Source of the DNA: DATDRQ01 sp035291645
GTDB taxonomy: Bacteria; Chloroflexota; Anaerolineae; Anaerolineales; UBA4823
Length of the DNA stretch: 8,067 nt
Assembly (NCBI GenBank): GCA_035291645.1
Contig: DATDRQ010000079.1
Span: 1 to 8,067, forward strand
Direction of reading: 5' to 3'
Position 1 is the stretch's first letter. Every line of letters starts with the position of its first letter. The translations under genes and the position numbers were made by a program. Positions 1-5,687 of this stretch are shown here, piece by piece. The notes beneath the pieces are model-generated. The model saw only the letters and a list, made by a program, of their open reading frames with translations, did no database searches and had not been told where the DNA came from.

Positions 1-2
1 TG

Positions 3-380
3 TGCATCCACGCCGCCTATTGTCTGAGAGGACTGCCGCAGGTCTTCGACAGAAATCGCCGGCCTTGGGTGATGGTGGACGCCGCCAGCGCCGGAGAGAT
101 TGCCGCCACGATCATGCAGTGCCCGACCGGCGCGCTGCGCTTCCGCCGTTCGGATGGAGGACCTCAGGAGCCGCTGCCCGAGCAGGCGACCATCGAGGCC
201 CGCCCTAACGGCCCGCTCTACCTGCGCGGCAACCTGCACATCGTCGACCAGGACGGGACAGTCCACGAATTGCCGCGCGCCGCACTCTGCCGCTGCGGAC
301 AATCCGCCAACAAACCCTTCTGCGATGGCACTCACCGTGCGATCCATTTCAATACCTCCACAGCACCAGGTGAGGGCTAG
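3..380 (+). CDS. (4Fe-4S) mono-cluster plus CDGSH iron-sulfur protein, 3' part
   Basis: The reading frame is open from the left edge and ends at TAG 378-380, giving 125 visible residues; the start lies outside the window. The first visible residues are C-I-H-A-A-Y-C-L-R-G-L-P-x-V-F-D, and C40 follows in the motif C-P-T-G-A-L. Cys1, Cys7 and Cys40 in this arrangement match the Fer4_19 (YjdI-type) divergent 4Fe-4S domain. The C-terminal half carries a full CDGSH motif: C96-x-C98, S101, P105, C107-D-G-T-H111, the 3Cys-1His ligand set of 2Fe-2S CDGSH proteins. Fer4_19-CDGSH fusions are known as small soluble proteins presumed to act in electron transfer or iron-sulfur handling; the exact role is unknown. 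GTG 69 or ATG 72 could be read as starts, but the cysteine motif upstream in the same frame shows that the gene begins earlier. Confidence 0.88.
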   Translation, partial: CIHAAYCLRGLPQVFDRNRRPWVMVDAASAGEIAATIMQCPTGALRFRRSDGGPQEPLPEQATIEARPNGPLYLRGNLHIVDQDGTVHELPRAALCRCGQSANKPFCDGTHRAIHFNTSTAPGEG

Positions 381-451
381 CGGATCAGGGCACAGATCGC
401 TCCGGTAAAGTGGATTTAAAAGAGCACTTAGGTCCATAAACATTCAACTAA

Positions 452-460
452 TGCTATAAT
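452..460 (+). promoter_or_regulatory. Extended -10 promoter upstream of the channel gene
   Basis: TGCTATAAT is a perfect TATAAT hexamer (455-460) with the extended -10 TGn just before it. No good -35 lies 16-18 bp upstream, which is usual when an extended -10 is present. Transcription would start near 467, giving a leader of about 180 nt before the channel start at 651. The surrounding DNA is AT-richer than the genes. The assignment is from sequence match only. Confidence 0.5.
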
Positions 461-512
461 TCTACTGCTTACGAAAAACGGCAAAGTTTTCCTTAGTCAA
501 TAAACAATCTGT

Positions 513-556
513 TGGATGAATTCCACGGGAGGGAAATACAAGCAACTATTCATCCA
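513..556 (+). repeat. 9-bp inverted repeat in the channel-gene leader
   Basis: TGGATGAAT (513-521) and ATTCATCCA (548-556) are exact reverse complements separated by 26 nt. In RNA they could form a stem with a purine-rich loop (contains GGGAGGG); in DNA they could be a protein-binding site. The repeat sits between the predicted promoter and the terminator-like hairpin at 576-604. Confidence 0.45.
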
Positions 557-575
557 TTCATTGGAACAGAATCTA

Positions 576-604
576 CGCCTGCCAACCGGGCGCGGATTTT
601 TTTT
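576..604 (+). terminator. Terminator-like hairpin with T8, ahead of the channel gene
   Basis: CGCCTG (576-581), loop CCAAC, CGGGCG (587-592) gives a 6-bp stem including one G-U pair. Four bases (CGGA) and then eight T (597-604) follow. The stem is short and set back from the T-run, so it is a weak intrinsic terminator. It may end the transcript of the iron-sulfur gene, or act as an attenuator for RNA started at about 467. Confidence 0.4.
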
Positions 605-650
605 ATTTCATACCCTAACAAGCGAAAATACTCAACCTGGATAAAAGCTA

Positions 651-2570
651 ATGACCCAAACCATACCACCACAGAAGGCCGGTTGGACAACCCGCCTGCG
701 CTATCGGATCGACCAGCAGTTTTCCAGGCACCCCAGCGTGCTGATCTTATGGCTAGGCGTATTATCGATTCTGCTCATTTTTATCGTCGGGCTTGTGCTG
801 TTCCTGACCGGCCTGGCGCCGGGAGATGAGCCCGCTTATAGCTTTCCCGAAGCCCTATGGGTGGGATTTCTGCATACCATCGCAGGCGATTCGATTGGCG
901 GGCGTGAATCTCTCTGGATGTTTCGCTTCCTGATGCTGGGGGTGTTGTTGTTCAACCTGTTCTTTGCCAGCATCGTTATCGGCTCCCTGACCAGTGGAAT
1001 GCAAACCAGGCTGGAGGAGCTCAAGCGCGGGCGCACCCGGGTCATCGAGACCAACCACACCGTGATTCTTGGCTGGTCGGAGCGGATCTTCACCATCCTC
1101 TCCGAACTGATTCGCGCCCACGCCGAACAGCCGAGGCAGTGTATCGTGGTCCTCGGTTCGTTGGAAAAATCCGTCATGGAAGATGAGATCAGGCACAAGG
1201 TTGGCAAGACCGGGCGCGTGCGCATTGTTTGCCGCACCGGGAGCCCGTTGGAAATGACCAACCTGGATCTGGTGAGCATCAACACCTCCAGGAACATCAT
1301 CGTGCTGCCTGCGGATAGCACGAATCCGGATGCGGAAGTCATCAAAGTCGTCCTGGCGATCCTGAACCATCCTAAACGCCGGGCGGAACCCTACCGAATT
1401 GTCGCCACTGTGCGCGATCCGAGGAATACAGAAATTGCCCGGGTCCTGGGGAAGGATGAGGTCGAGTGGATCCAGCAGGGCGATGTGATCGCGCGCATGA
1501 TCGCCCAGACAGCCCTCCAGCCAGGATTATCCGCGGTCTACAGCGATCTATTCGATTACAGTGACAGCGAGATCTACCTGCACGCCGAGCCTTTGCTGGT
1601 GGGAAAAACGTTCGGTGAGGCGTTGCTGGCTTCCGAACAGGTCAGCGTGATCGGGCTGCGCCCGGCAGGGCAGAAACCCATCCTTGGCCCCGACATGGAG
1701 TCTGTGATCTGCCCGGGCGATGAGTTGATCGTCGTTGCCCAGGACGACAGCAGCATCACCTTCGGGCAGCATTATCAGCCGGTGATTTACAAGGATCCGA
1801 TTTTCTCCGTTGCTCGGGAGTCGCCGCGCCCAGAGAGCACCCTGATCCTGGGCTGGAACCTGCGCGGATTTTCTATCCTGAAGGAACTAGATCGGTACGT
1901 TCCCCCTGGCTCGACTGTCCGGGTCGTCGCCGATCCTTCATTAACAGCAATCGCTACGATGGAAGGCTGCACGGATTTATCCAATCTCGAATTCACCTTC
2001 CAGCCGGACGATACCTCCGACCGCCAGCTCCTGGATAGCCTGGAGCTTGAACATTTCCAACACGTCGTCCTGCTGGCTTATTCGGAAAAGCTGGCCGTCC
2101 AGGAGGCAGACGCACGCACCTTGATTACCCTGCTACACCTGCGCGATATCGCCGATACAGCACACCTGCAGTTCTCGATCGTGACCGAGATGCTCGACCT
2201 GCGTAACCGGAAATTGGCTACCTCCGCCCGGGCGGATGACTTCATCATCAGCGACCGGATGATCAGCTTGCTCATGGCTCAGGTAGCTGAGACCCGCGGC
2301 CTGTGCATGGTTTACGACGATCTCTTCAATCCGGAAGGCGTGGAGGTGTATTTGAGGCCGGCTCGCCATTACGTCAACCCTGGGGCAAAAACCAACTTCT
2401 ATACGCTCATCGAAGCGGCCAGGCAGAATAATGAAGTTGCGCTCGGATACCGCCTGGTGGATCGCAACAAGCAAAACGGCTCCGTTGATAAAACTATCCT
2501 CAACCCGGCCAAATCCGTCGAATTCGTGCTCCAGGCGGACGACCAGGTAATCGTGCTGGCGAAGTCGTGA
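651..2570 (+). CDS. CASTOR/POLLUX-related ion channel with two RCK regions
   Basis: The gene encodes 639 residues. A short cytoplasmic N-terminus is followed by TM1 (about 31-53), a pore-loop region (65-84) and TM2 (about 91-112), then a long cytoplasmic part with two Rossmann-like regulatory units. Unit 1 opens with V-I-L-G-W-S-E-R-I-F (138-147) and unit 2 with L-I-L-G-W-N-L-R-G-F (398-407). The ILGW opening, the C-I-V-V-L strand and R-I-V-C-R-T-G-S-P (191-199) are typical of the CASTOR/POLLUX branch of two-TM channels. Plant members are nuclear-envelope cation channels; bacterial ones are presumed K+ or other cation channels of the inner membrane gated by ligands at the RCK domains. The filter stretch T-I-A-G-D-S-I-G-G (76-84) lacks T-V-G-Y-G. 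An in-frame TAA at 642-644 makes ATG 651 the first possible start. No clear Shine-Dalgarno is visible. Confidence 0.85.
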   Translation: MTQTIPPQKAGWTTRLRYRIDQQFSRHPSVLILWLGVLSILLIFIVGLVLFLTGLAPGDEPAYSFPEALWVGFLHTIAGDSIGGRESLWMFRFLMLGVLLFNLFFASIVIGSLTSGMQTRLEELKRGRTRVIETNHTVILGWSERIFTILSELIRAHAEQPRQCIVVLGSLEKSVMEDEIRHKVGKTGRVRIVCRTGSPLEMTNLDLVSINTSRNIIVLPADSTNPDAEVIKVVLAILNHPKRRAEPYRIVATVRDPRNTEIARVLGKDEVEWIQQGDVIARMIAQTALQPGLSAVYSDLFDYSDSEIYLHAEPLLVGKTFGEALLASEQVSVIGLRPAGQKPILGPDMESVICPGDELIVVAQDDSSITFGQHYQPVIYKDPIFSVARESPRPESTLILGWNLRGFSILKELDRYVPPGSTVRVVADPSLTAIATMEGCTDLSNLEFTFQPDDTSDRQLLDSLELEHFQHVVLLAYSEKLAVQEADARTLITLLHLRDIADTAHLQFSIVTEMLDLRNRKLATSARADDFIISDRMISLLMAQVAETRGLCMVYDDLFNPEGVEVYLRPARHYVNPGAKTNFYTLIEAARQNNEVALGYRLVDRNKQNGSVDKTILNPAKSVEFVLQADDQVIVLAKS

Positions 2571-2578
2571 AAGGCTGT

Positions 2579-3247
2579 TTATTGACCGGCTGTTTGAGTC
2601 CCGGCCTTGGAGCCGCATTCCGGGCAGAATTTAGCCCCGGGCTGCAGCTTTCCCCCGCACTCGGTGCAAAAGGTCGCCGGCTGGATCTTCGCGCCACACT
2701 CGGGACAGAACTTGACGTTGCTCGCCAGGGGGGCGTTGCAGCTCGGGCAGGTCGCCCGCACGCCTGCCCGCCAGCTCTCGGTCTTGAGCATCTCGCGGTC
2801 CTCTTCGGCCATCTTTGAATGCGCCCAAATCTCCTCCACGGTGCGGCTGGACTGCGCGGCCGCCATCTCCACCCCCATGTCCGGCGCGCACTCTTTGCAC
2901 AGGCCGCGTTGCGTGTTCCAGCAATTCTTCCGGCACACCCAGTTGGAGCAGCGCGGGCACTGGACAAAATCGGGTTTTATCTCCGCCGCCGCTTTTGCGA
3001 AGGCCTCATCGTGGGCTTTCTCCCAGGTCGCCGAGCGCGCCCGCTCGCCGAGATCGGCAGCCTGGTTAAACAGCCCGCCAAACAGGCTGCCGGCCGCGCC
3101 CAGTGCGTTGGAGACGGTGCCCAGCGCGAACGGCTGGAAGCGGTTGCGGAAGCCAGACTCGCAACGGTCGCAGTAGAACTCGAACTGGAAGCCCTGTTCG
3201 GTGCTCTGATCTGAATAATTCCTGGTGAACTCGATCTTTTCGCTCAA
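2579..3247 (-). CDS. Zinc-ribbon protein, function unknown
   Basis: The gene encodes 222 residues with 16 cysteines, almost all in pairs. C26-x2-C29 stands alone near the N-terminus. C97-x2-C100, C105, C109 and C117-x2-C120 form a central cysteine cluster. C167-x2-C170 with C181-x2-C184 and C194-x2-C197 with C208-x2-C211 are two classical tandem zinc ribbons (C-P-x-C-G type) at the C-terminus. Residues 43-60 are Gly/Ala-rich and hydrophobic (L-G-x-x-x-x-A-L-G-A-A-G-S-L-F-G-G-L), too short and mild for a sure membrane span. Such ribbons usually bind zinc and mediate protein or nucleic-acid contacts; no enzymatic domain is seen. The start is TTG: a TAA lies 33 nt upstream in frame, no ATG or GTG lies between, and AAAGGAG sits 8 nt before the TTG. 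The gene converges on the channel gene with 8 bp between stop codons. Confidence 0.85.
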   Translation of the reverse strand: MSEKIEFTRNYSDQSTEQGFQFEFYCDRCESGFRNRFQPFALGTVSNALGAAGSLFGGLFNQAADLGERARSATWEKAHDEAFAKAAAEIKPDFVQCPRCSNWVCRKNCWNTQRGLCKECAPDMGVEMAAAQSSRTVEEIWAHSKMAEEDREMLKTESWRAGVRATCPSCNAPLASNVKFCPECGAKIQPATFCTECGGKLQPGAKFCPECGSKAGTQTAGQ

Positions 3248-3255
3248 GATGAATG

Positions 3256-3262
3256 CTCCTTT
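3256..3262 (-). promoter_or_regulatory. Shine-Dalgarno deciding a TTG start
   Basis: The minus strand reads AAAGGAG here, 8 nt before TTG (3245-3247). It is the only good ribosome site in this frame after the upstream stop, and so fixes the unusual start of the zinc-ribbon gene. Confidence 0.75.
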
Positions 3263-3276
3263 CCACCGCCAGAGAG

Positions 3277-3282
3277 ATTATA
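3277..3282 (-). promoter_or_regulatory. -10 box of the zinc-ribbon gene
   Basis: The minus strand reads a perfect TATAAT, 29 nt before the TTG start, with the Shine-Dalgarno between them. The -35 region (around 3300-3305) is only a poor match. Transcription would begin near 3270, giving a short leader. Confidence 0.45.
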
Positions 3283-3340
3283 TTTCGGATATACCAAAAC
3301 CAGGTAGACCTTACCGAATTGTGAATTGATCAAAGAGATA

Positions 3341-3384
3341 GGGAAGAAATCCCAGGAGAAATTCGGGAAAAGCCGGGAGGAAAT
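3341..3384 (+). repeat. Purine-rich short direct repeats
   Basis: GGGAAGAAAT (3341-3350) and GGGAGGAAAT (3375-3384) match at 9 of 10 positions, and AGGAGAAAT (3354-3362) is a shorter related copy between them. All lie on one strand, upstream of the zinc-ribbon promoter. They may be binding sites for a regulator of one or both divergent genes, or merely low-complexity DNA. Confidence 0.3.
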
Positions 3385-3575
3385 ATCCTGCATTCATGGT
3401 TCTGGCTTGACTCGAATCCGGTTGCCTGATACATTAGGTACTCAAGGAGGAAGAAGACAAATTTTATACCCGCAGAGGAGCGTGGCAAAGGCGTCAGCAA
3501 TCCGTTTCTTTCCATAACCTCCCGCAACTCATCGGGCGAACGTTCCCCAAATCCCACTTTCTTTCCTGATCCAAA

Positions 3576-5612
3576 TTGCGAACCCGCTTCCAGACCTGGA
3601 TCGTTCCCCTCGCTCTCTTGATCTTATGTGTTCTGGGCTTCGGCCTGCTGATCCCCTGGCTGGGTTTTTATTGGGATGACTGGCCGGTGATCGCCACGAT
3701 GCGTATCTTGGGCGTCGATGCTTTCTGGAATTTCTACAAATACGATCGCCCATTCTCGGCCTGGACGTATGTTATTGCCGGACCTCTGTTAGGATCGAAT
3801 CAGCTACTCTGGCACACTTTTACTCTGTTGTTAAAGTGGTCGACCGTTTTAGGCATGTGGTGGAGTTTGCGGCTGCTGTGGCCCGCTCGCAAAAGCGAAG
3901 TCACCTGGATGGCCTTCCTGTTTGCCGTCTACCCGATCTTTACCCAGCAGCCTGTGGCGGTCGCCTTCAGCCAGCACTGGATCAGCTACTCGCTCTACTT
4001 CCTCTCGGTTGGCCTGATGCTGGTCTCGATTCGCCAGCCTGGGCGGGCGCTCCCCCTGACGATCGCAGCCCTGGTTGCCTCCAGCGTGCACATGTTCACC
4101 ATGGAGTACTTCACCGGGTTGGAGCTGCTGCGACCCCTGTTGCTCTGGATCGTGGTTTCGGAACAGCAAATCCCCTCCCGGGAACGCGTGCGCCGGGTAA
4201 TGCAGCGCTGGACTCCCTATCTCCTGCTCTTCAGCGGAGCAATAATCTGGCGTCTATTCTTCCTGGAGACCTACGGCGAAGACCCCAACCGCCCGGTGCT
4301 TCTCTTCAGCTTTTTCGAGACCCCATTGCCCGCCGCACTGCGGTTGTTCCAGATGGCCGCTCAGGAATACCTGTTCGACTTGTTCAGCGCCTGGCATTAC
4401 GCCCTGAACCCGGCCGAGTTCGATCTCACAGACCGGCTGTACCTCTCATCCACAATTCTCGGTCTGATCGCAGCGATCCTGGTCATCGTCTTCCTGAATA
4501 GAACAGACGGGGAGGATGGATCTGCTCCTGTTAACGATCAGAACTGGCACCGCCAGACCATCGCTCTGGGATTCGTGGCAGTATTGCTCGGATCGCTGCC
4601 CGTCTGGTTGACCGACCGCCAGGCCTTGAACGGCCTGTACGGCAGCCGCTTCGGCCTGGCAGCCATGTTTGGAGCCAGCCTCCTGCTCGTCGGCCTGCTG
4701 GACTGGCTGACGCCGCGCCGCCTGCCCAAGATTATCCTGGTCGGAACACTGGCCGGCCTGGCAATTGCTTTCCACCTGCGCTCGACGGTCACCTACGTCC
4801 AATCCTGGCAGAAGCAGCACGCCTTCTATTGGCAGCTGTACTGGCGGGCGCCCGCTTTGCAGCCCGGCACCGCGCTTCTCTCCGCAGACGAACTATTCCT
4901 ATATGTGGGTCGCTATTCGACCACCTTTGCGATTAACCTGCTCTACCCCCAACCCACCGGATCCCCCGGCCTGGCTTACTGGTTCGTCGAGCTGCCCTTC
5001 CACATCGGGCCGCAGGGCATCCCGGAACTGGTCGCCGGGAAAGCACTGGATTTCTCATTCCGAAACTTCCGTTTTACTGGGGATAGCCGTGACAGCCTGG
5101 CGATCTTCTACGAGCCGGATGGGGAGCGCTGCCTGTGGGTGCTCTCTCCCGAGGACCGTTATAACCCGGACATCCCCGAAATGCTCGAAGACGTCCTCCC
5201 GATCTCGAACCTGGCGTTGATCGACGAGGAGCCTGGCTCGGCGGTAGATCCTCCCGCCGGGATTTTCGGGAAAGAGCCCTCCCAAACCTGGTGCTATTTC
5301 TACCAAAAATCAGAGCTCGCCCGCCAGCAAGGGGAGTGGCAGCGGGTGGTCGAACTGGCCGAACAGGCGCAGGCGCAGGGCCTGAAACCGGCCAACCCGC
5401 ACGAGCGGTTGCCATGGATCGAGGCCTATGCCCGCACCGGACAGTGGGTGGAGGCGCTGGACCACACCCGCAAGGCCTACGAGAAGAACACAAGATATGC
5501 CAGCCAGCTGTGCTATCTATGGGAGAACCTGGAGCGGGACCTGGAAATACCGCCTTTGGAGGAAGACCAGCTGGCGAAACTTAGGTTGTCCATGCAATGC
5601 ACAAAGGACTGA
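3576..5612 (+). CDS. Polytopic membrane protein, likely GT-C-type glycosyltransferase with TPR-like tail
   Basis: The gene encodes 678 residues. About ten hydrophobic segments lie between residues 8 and 400 (for example 8-29, 111-127, 132-150, 213-230, 288-307, 327-345, 357-376, 384-399). Directly after the first segment comes F-Y-W-D-D-W (31-36). An acidic pair in the first external loop is the hallmark of GT-C transferases, which use lipid-linked sugars outside the membrane. A loop with Y-D-R-P-F-S (56-61) followed by L-W-H-T-F-T-L-L-L (78-86) also resembles PMT/ArnT-like proteins. Residues 400-565 form a soluble region; 575-645 are two helical TPR-like pairs (A-R-Q-Q-G-E-W-x-x-V, then A-R-T-G-Q-W-x-E-A-L). 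The sugar and acceptor cannot be told. An in-frame TGA at 3567-3569 leaves TTG 3576 as the first start; no Shine-Dalgarno is seen, and the next ATG (codon 42) would lose TM1 and the DD motif. Confidence 0.7.
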   Translation: MRTRFQTWIVPLALLILCVLGFGLLIPWLGFYWDDWPVIATMRILGVDAFWNFYKYDRPFSAWTYVIAGPLLGSNQLLWHTFTLLLKWSTVLGMWWSLRLLWPARKSEVTWMAFLFAVYPIFTQQPVAVAFSQHWISYSLYFLSVGLMLVSIRQPGRALPLTIAALVASSVHMFTMEYFTGLELLRPLLLWIVVSEQQIPSRERVRRVMQRWTPYLLLFSGAIIWRLFFLETYGEDPNRPVLLFSFFETPLPAALRLFQMAAQEYLFDLFSAWHYALNPAEFDLTDRLYLSSTILGLIAAILVIVFLNRTDGEDGSAPVNDQNWHRQTIALGFVAVLLGSLPVWLTDRQALNGLYGSRFGLAAMFGASLLLVGLLDWLTPRRLPKIILVGTLAGLAIAFHLRSTVTYVQSWQKQHAFYWQLYWRAPALQPGTALLSADELFLYVGRYSTTFAINLLYPQPTGSPGLAYWFVELPFHIGPQGIPELVAGKALDFSFRNFRFTGDSRDSLAIFYEPDGERCLWVLSPEDRYNPDIPEMLEDVLPISNLALIDEEPGSAVDPPAGIFGKEPSQTWCYFYQKSELARQQGEWQRVVELAEQAQAQGLKPANPHERLPWIEAYARTGQWVEALDHTRKAYEKNTRYASQLCYLWENLERDLEIPPLEEDQLAKLRLSMQCTKD

Positions 5613-5652
5613 CCCCGGTTCACTGTGTATTCAGAAGCTCGTTACGCCGGAT

Positions 5653-5681
5653 TTGACATTTCCACTTATCGGCCCTACACT
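5653..5681 (+). promoter_or_regulatory. Consensus-like promoter giving a leaderless comM transcript
   Basis: A perfect TTGACA (5653-5658) is followed by a 17-bp spacer and TACACT (5676-5681, 4 of 6 to TATAAT). Six bases separate the -10 from the ATG at 5688, so the expected +1 is the A of the start codon or within a base or two. No Shine-Dalgarno lies before that ATG, which agrees with a leaderless mRNA. Confidence 0.72.
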
Positions 5682-5687
5682 TAGCTC

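Larger units (their letters stand above)
3248..3575. other. Divergent intergenic region, no gene supported
   Basis: These 328 bp separate the minus-strand zinc-ribbon gene from the plus-strand membrane-protein gene. The left part holds the ribosome site and -10 box of the zinc-ribbon gene. The middle holds purine-rich repeats (3341-3384). The right part has an orphan AAGGAGG (3444-3450) without an ATG, GTG or TTG at useful distance, and a T/A-rich stretch (TTTTATACC, about 3462-3470) that could be a weak -10 for the membrane-protein gene. A 63-codon frame (3326-3517) crosses the region but has no ribosome site and no recognisable protein character. No tRNA or small-RNA fold was recognised. 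Confidence 0.5.

Noticed and set aside
512..829. Open frame starting in the channel-gene leader
   Set aside because: It has a TTG start without a ribosome site, crosses the terminator-like T-run, and overlaps the clear channel gene in another frame.
836..1370. Two long minus-strand frames opposite the channel gene
   Set aside because: They are shadows of a well-supported gene with family motifs on the plus strand.
2573..2596. Repeated GGCTGTTT at the convergent gene ends
   Set aside because: It is short, has no hairpin or T-run, and is largely explained by coding sequence of the zinc-ribbon gene end.
3400..3430. Sequence resembling a tRNA T-arm (CTCGAATCC)
   Set aside because: No acceptor stem, anticodon arm or D-arm can be built around it on either strand.
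3444..3450. AAGGAGG, a perfect Shine-Dalgarno-like site
   Set aside because: No ATG, GTG or TTG follows within useful distance, so no gene start can be assigned; the only codon at the right spacing is ATT.
3326..3517. 63-codon frame in the divergent intergenic region
   Set aside because: It has no Shine-Dalgarno before its TTG, no recognisable composition or domain, and overlaps purine-rich repeats.
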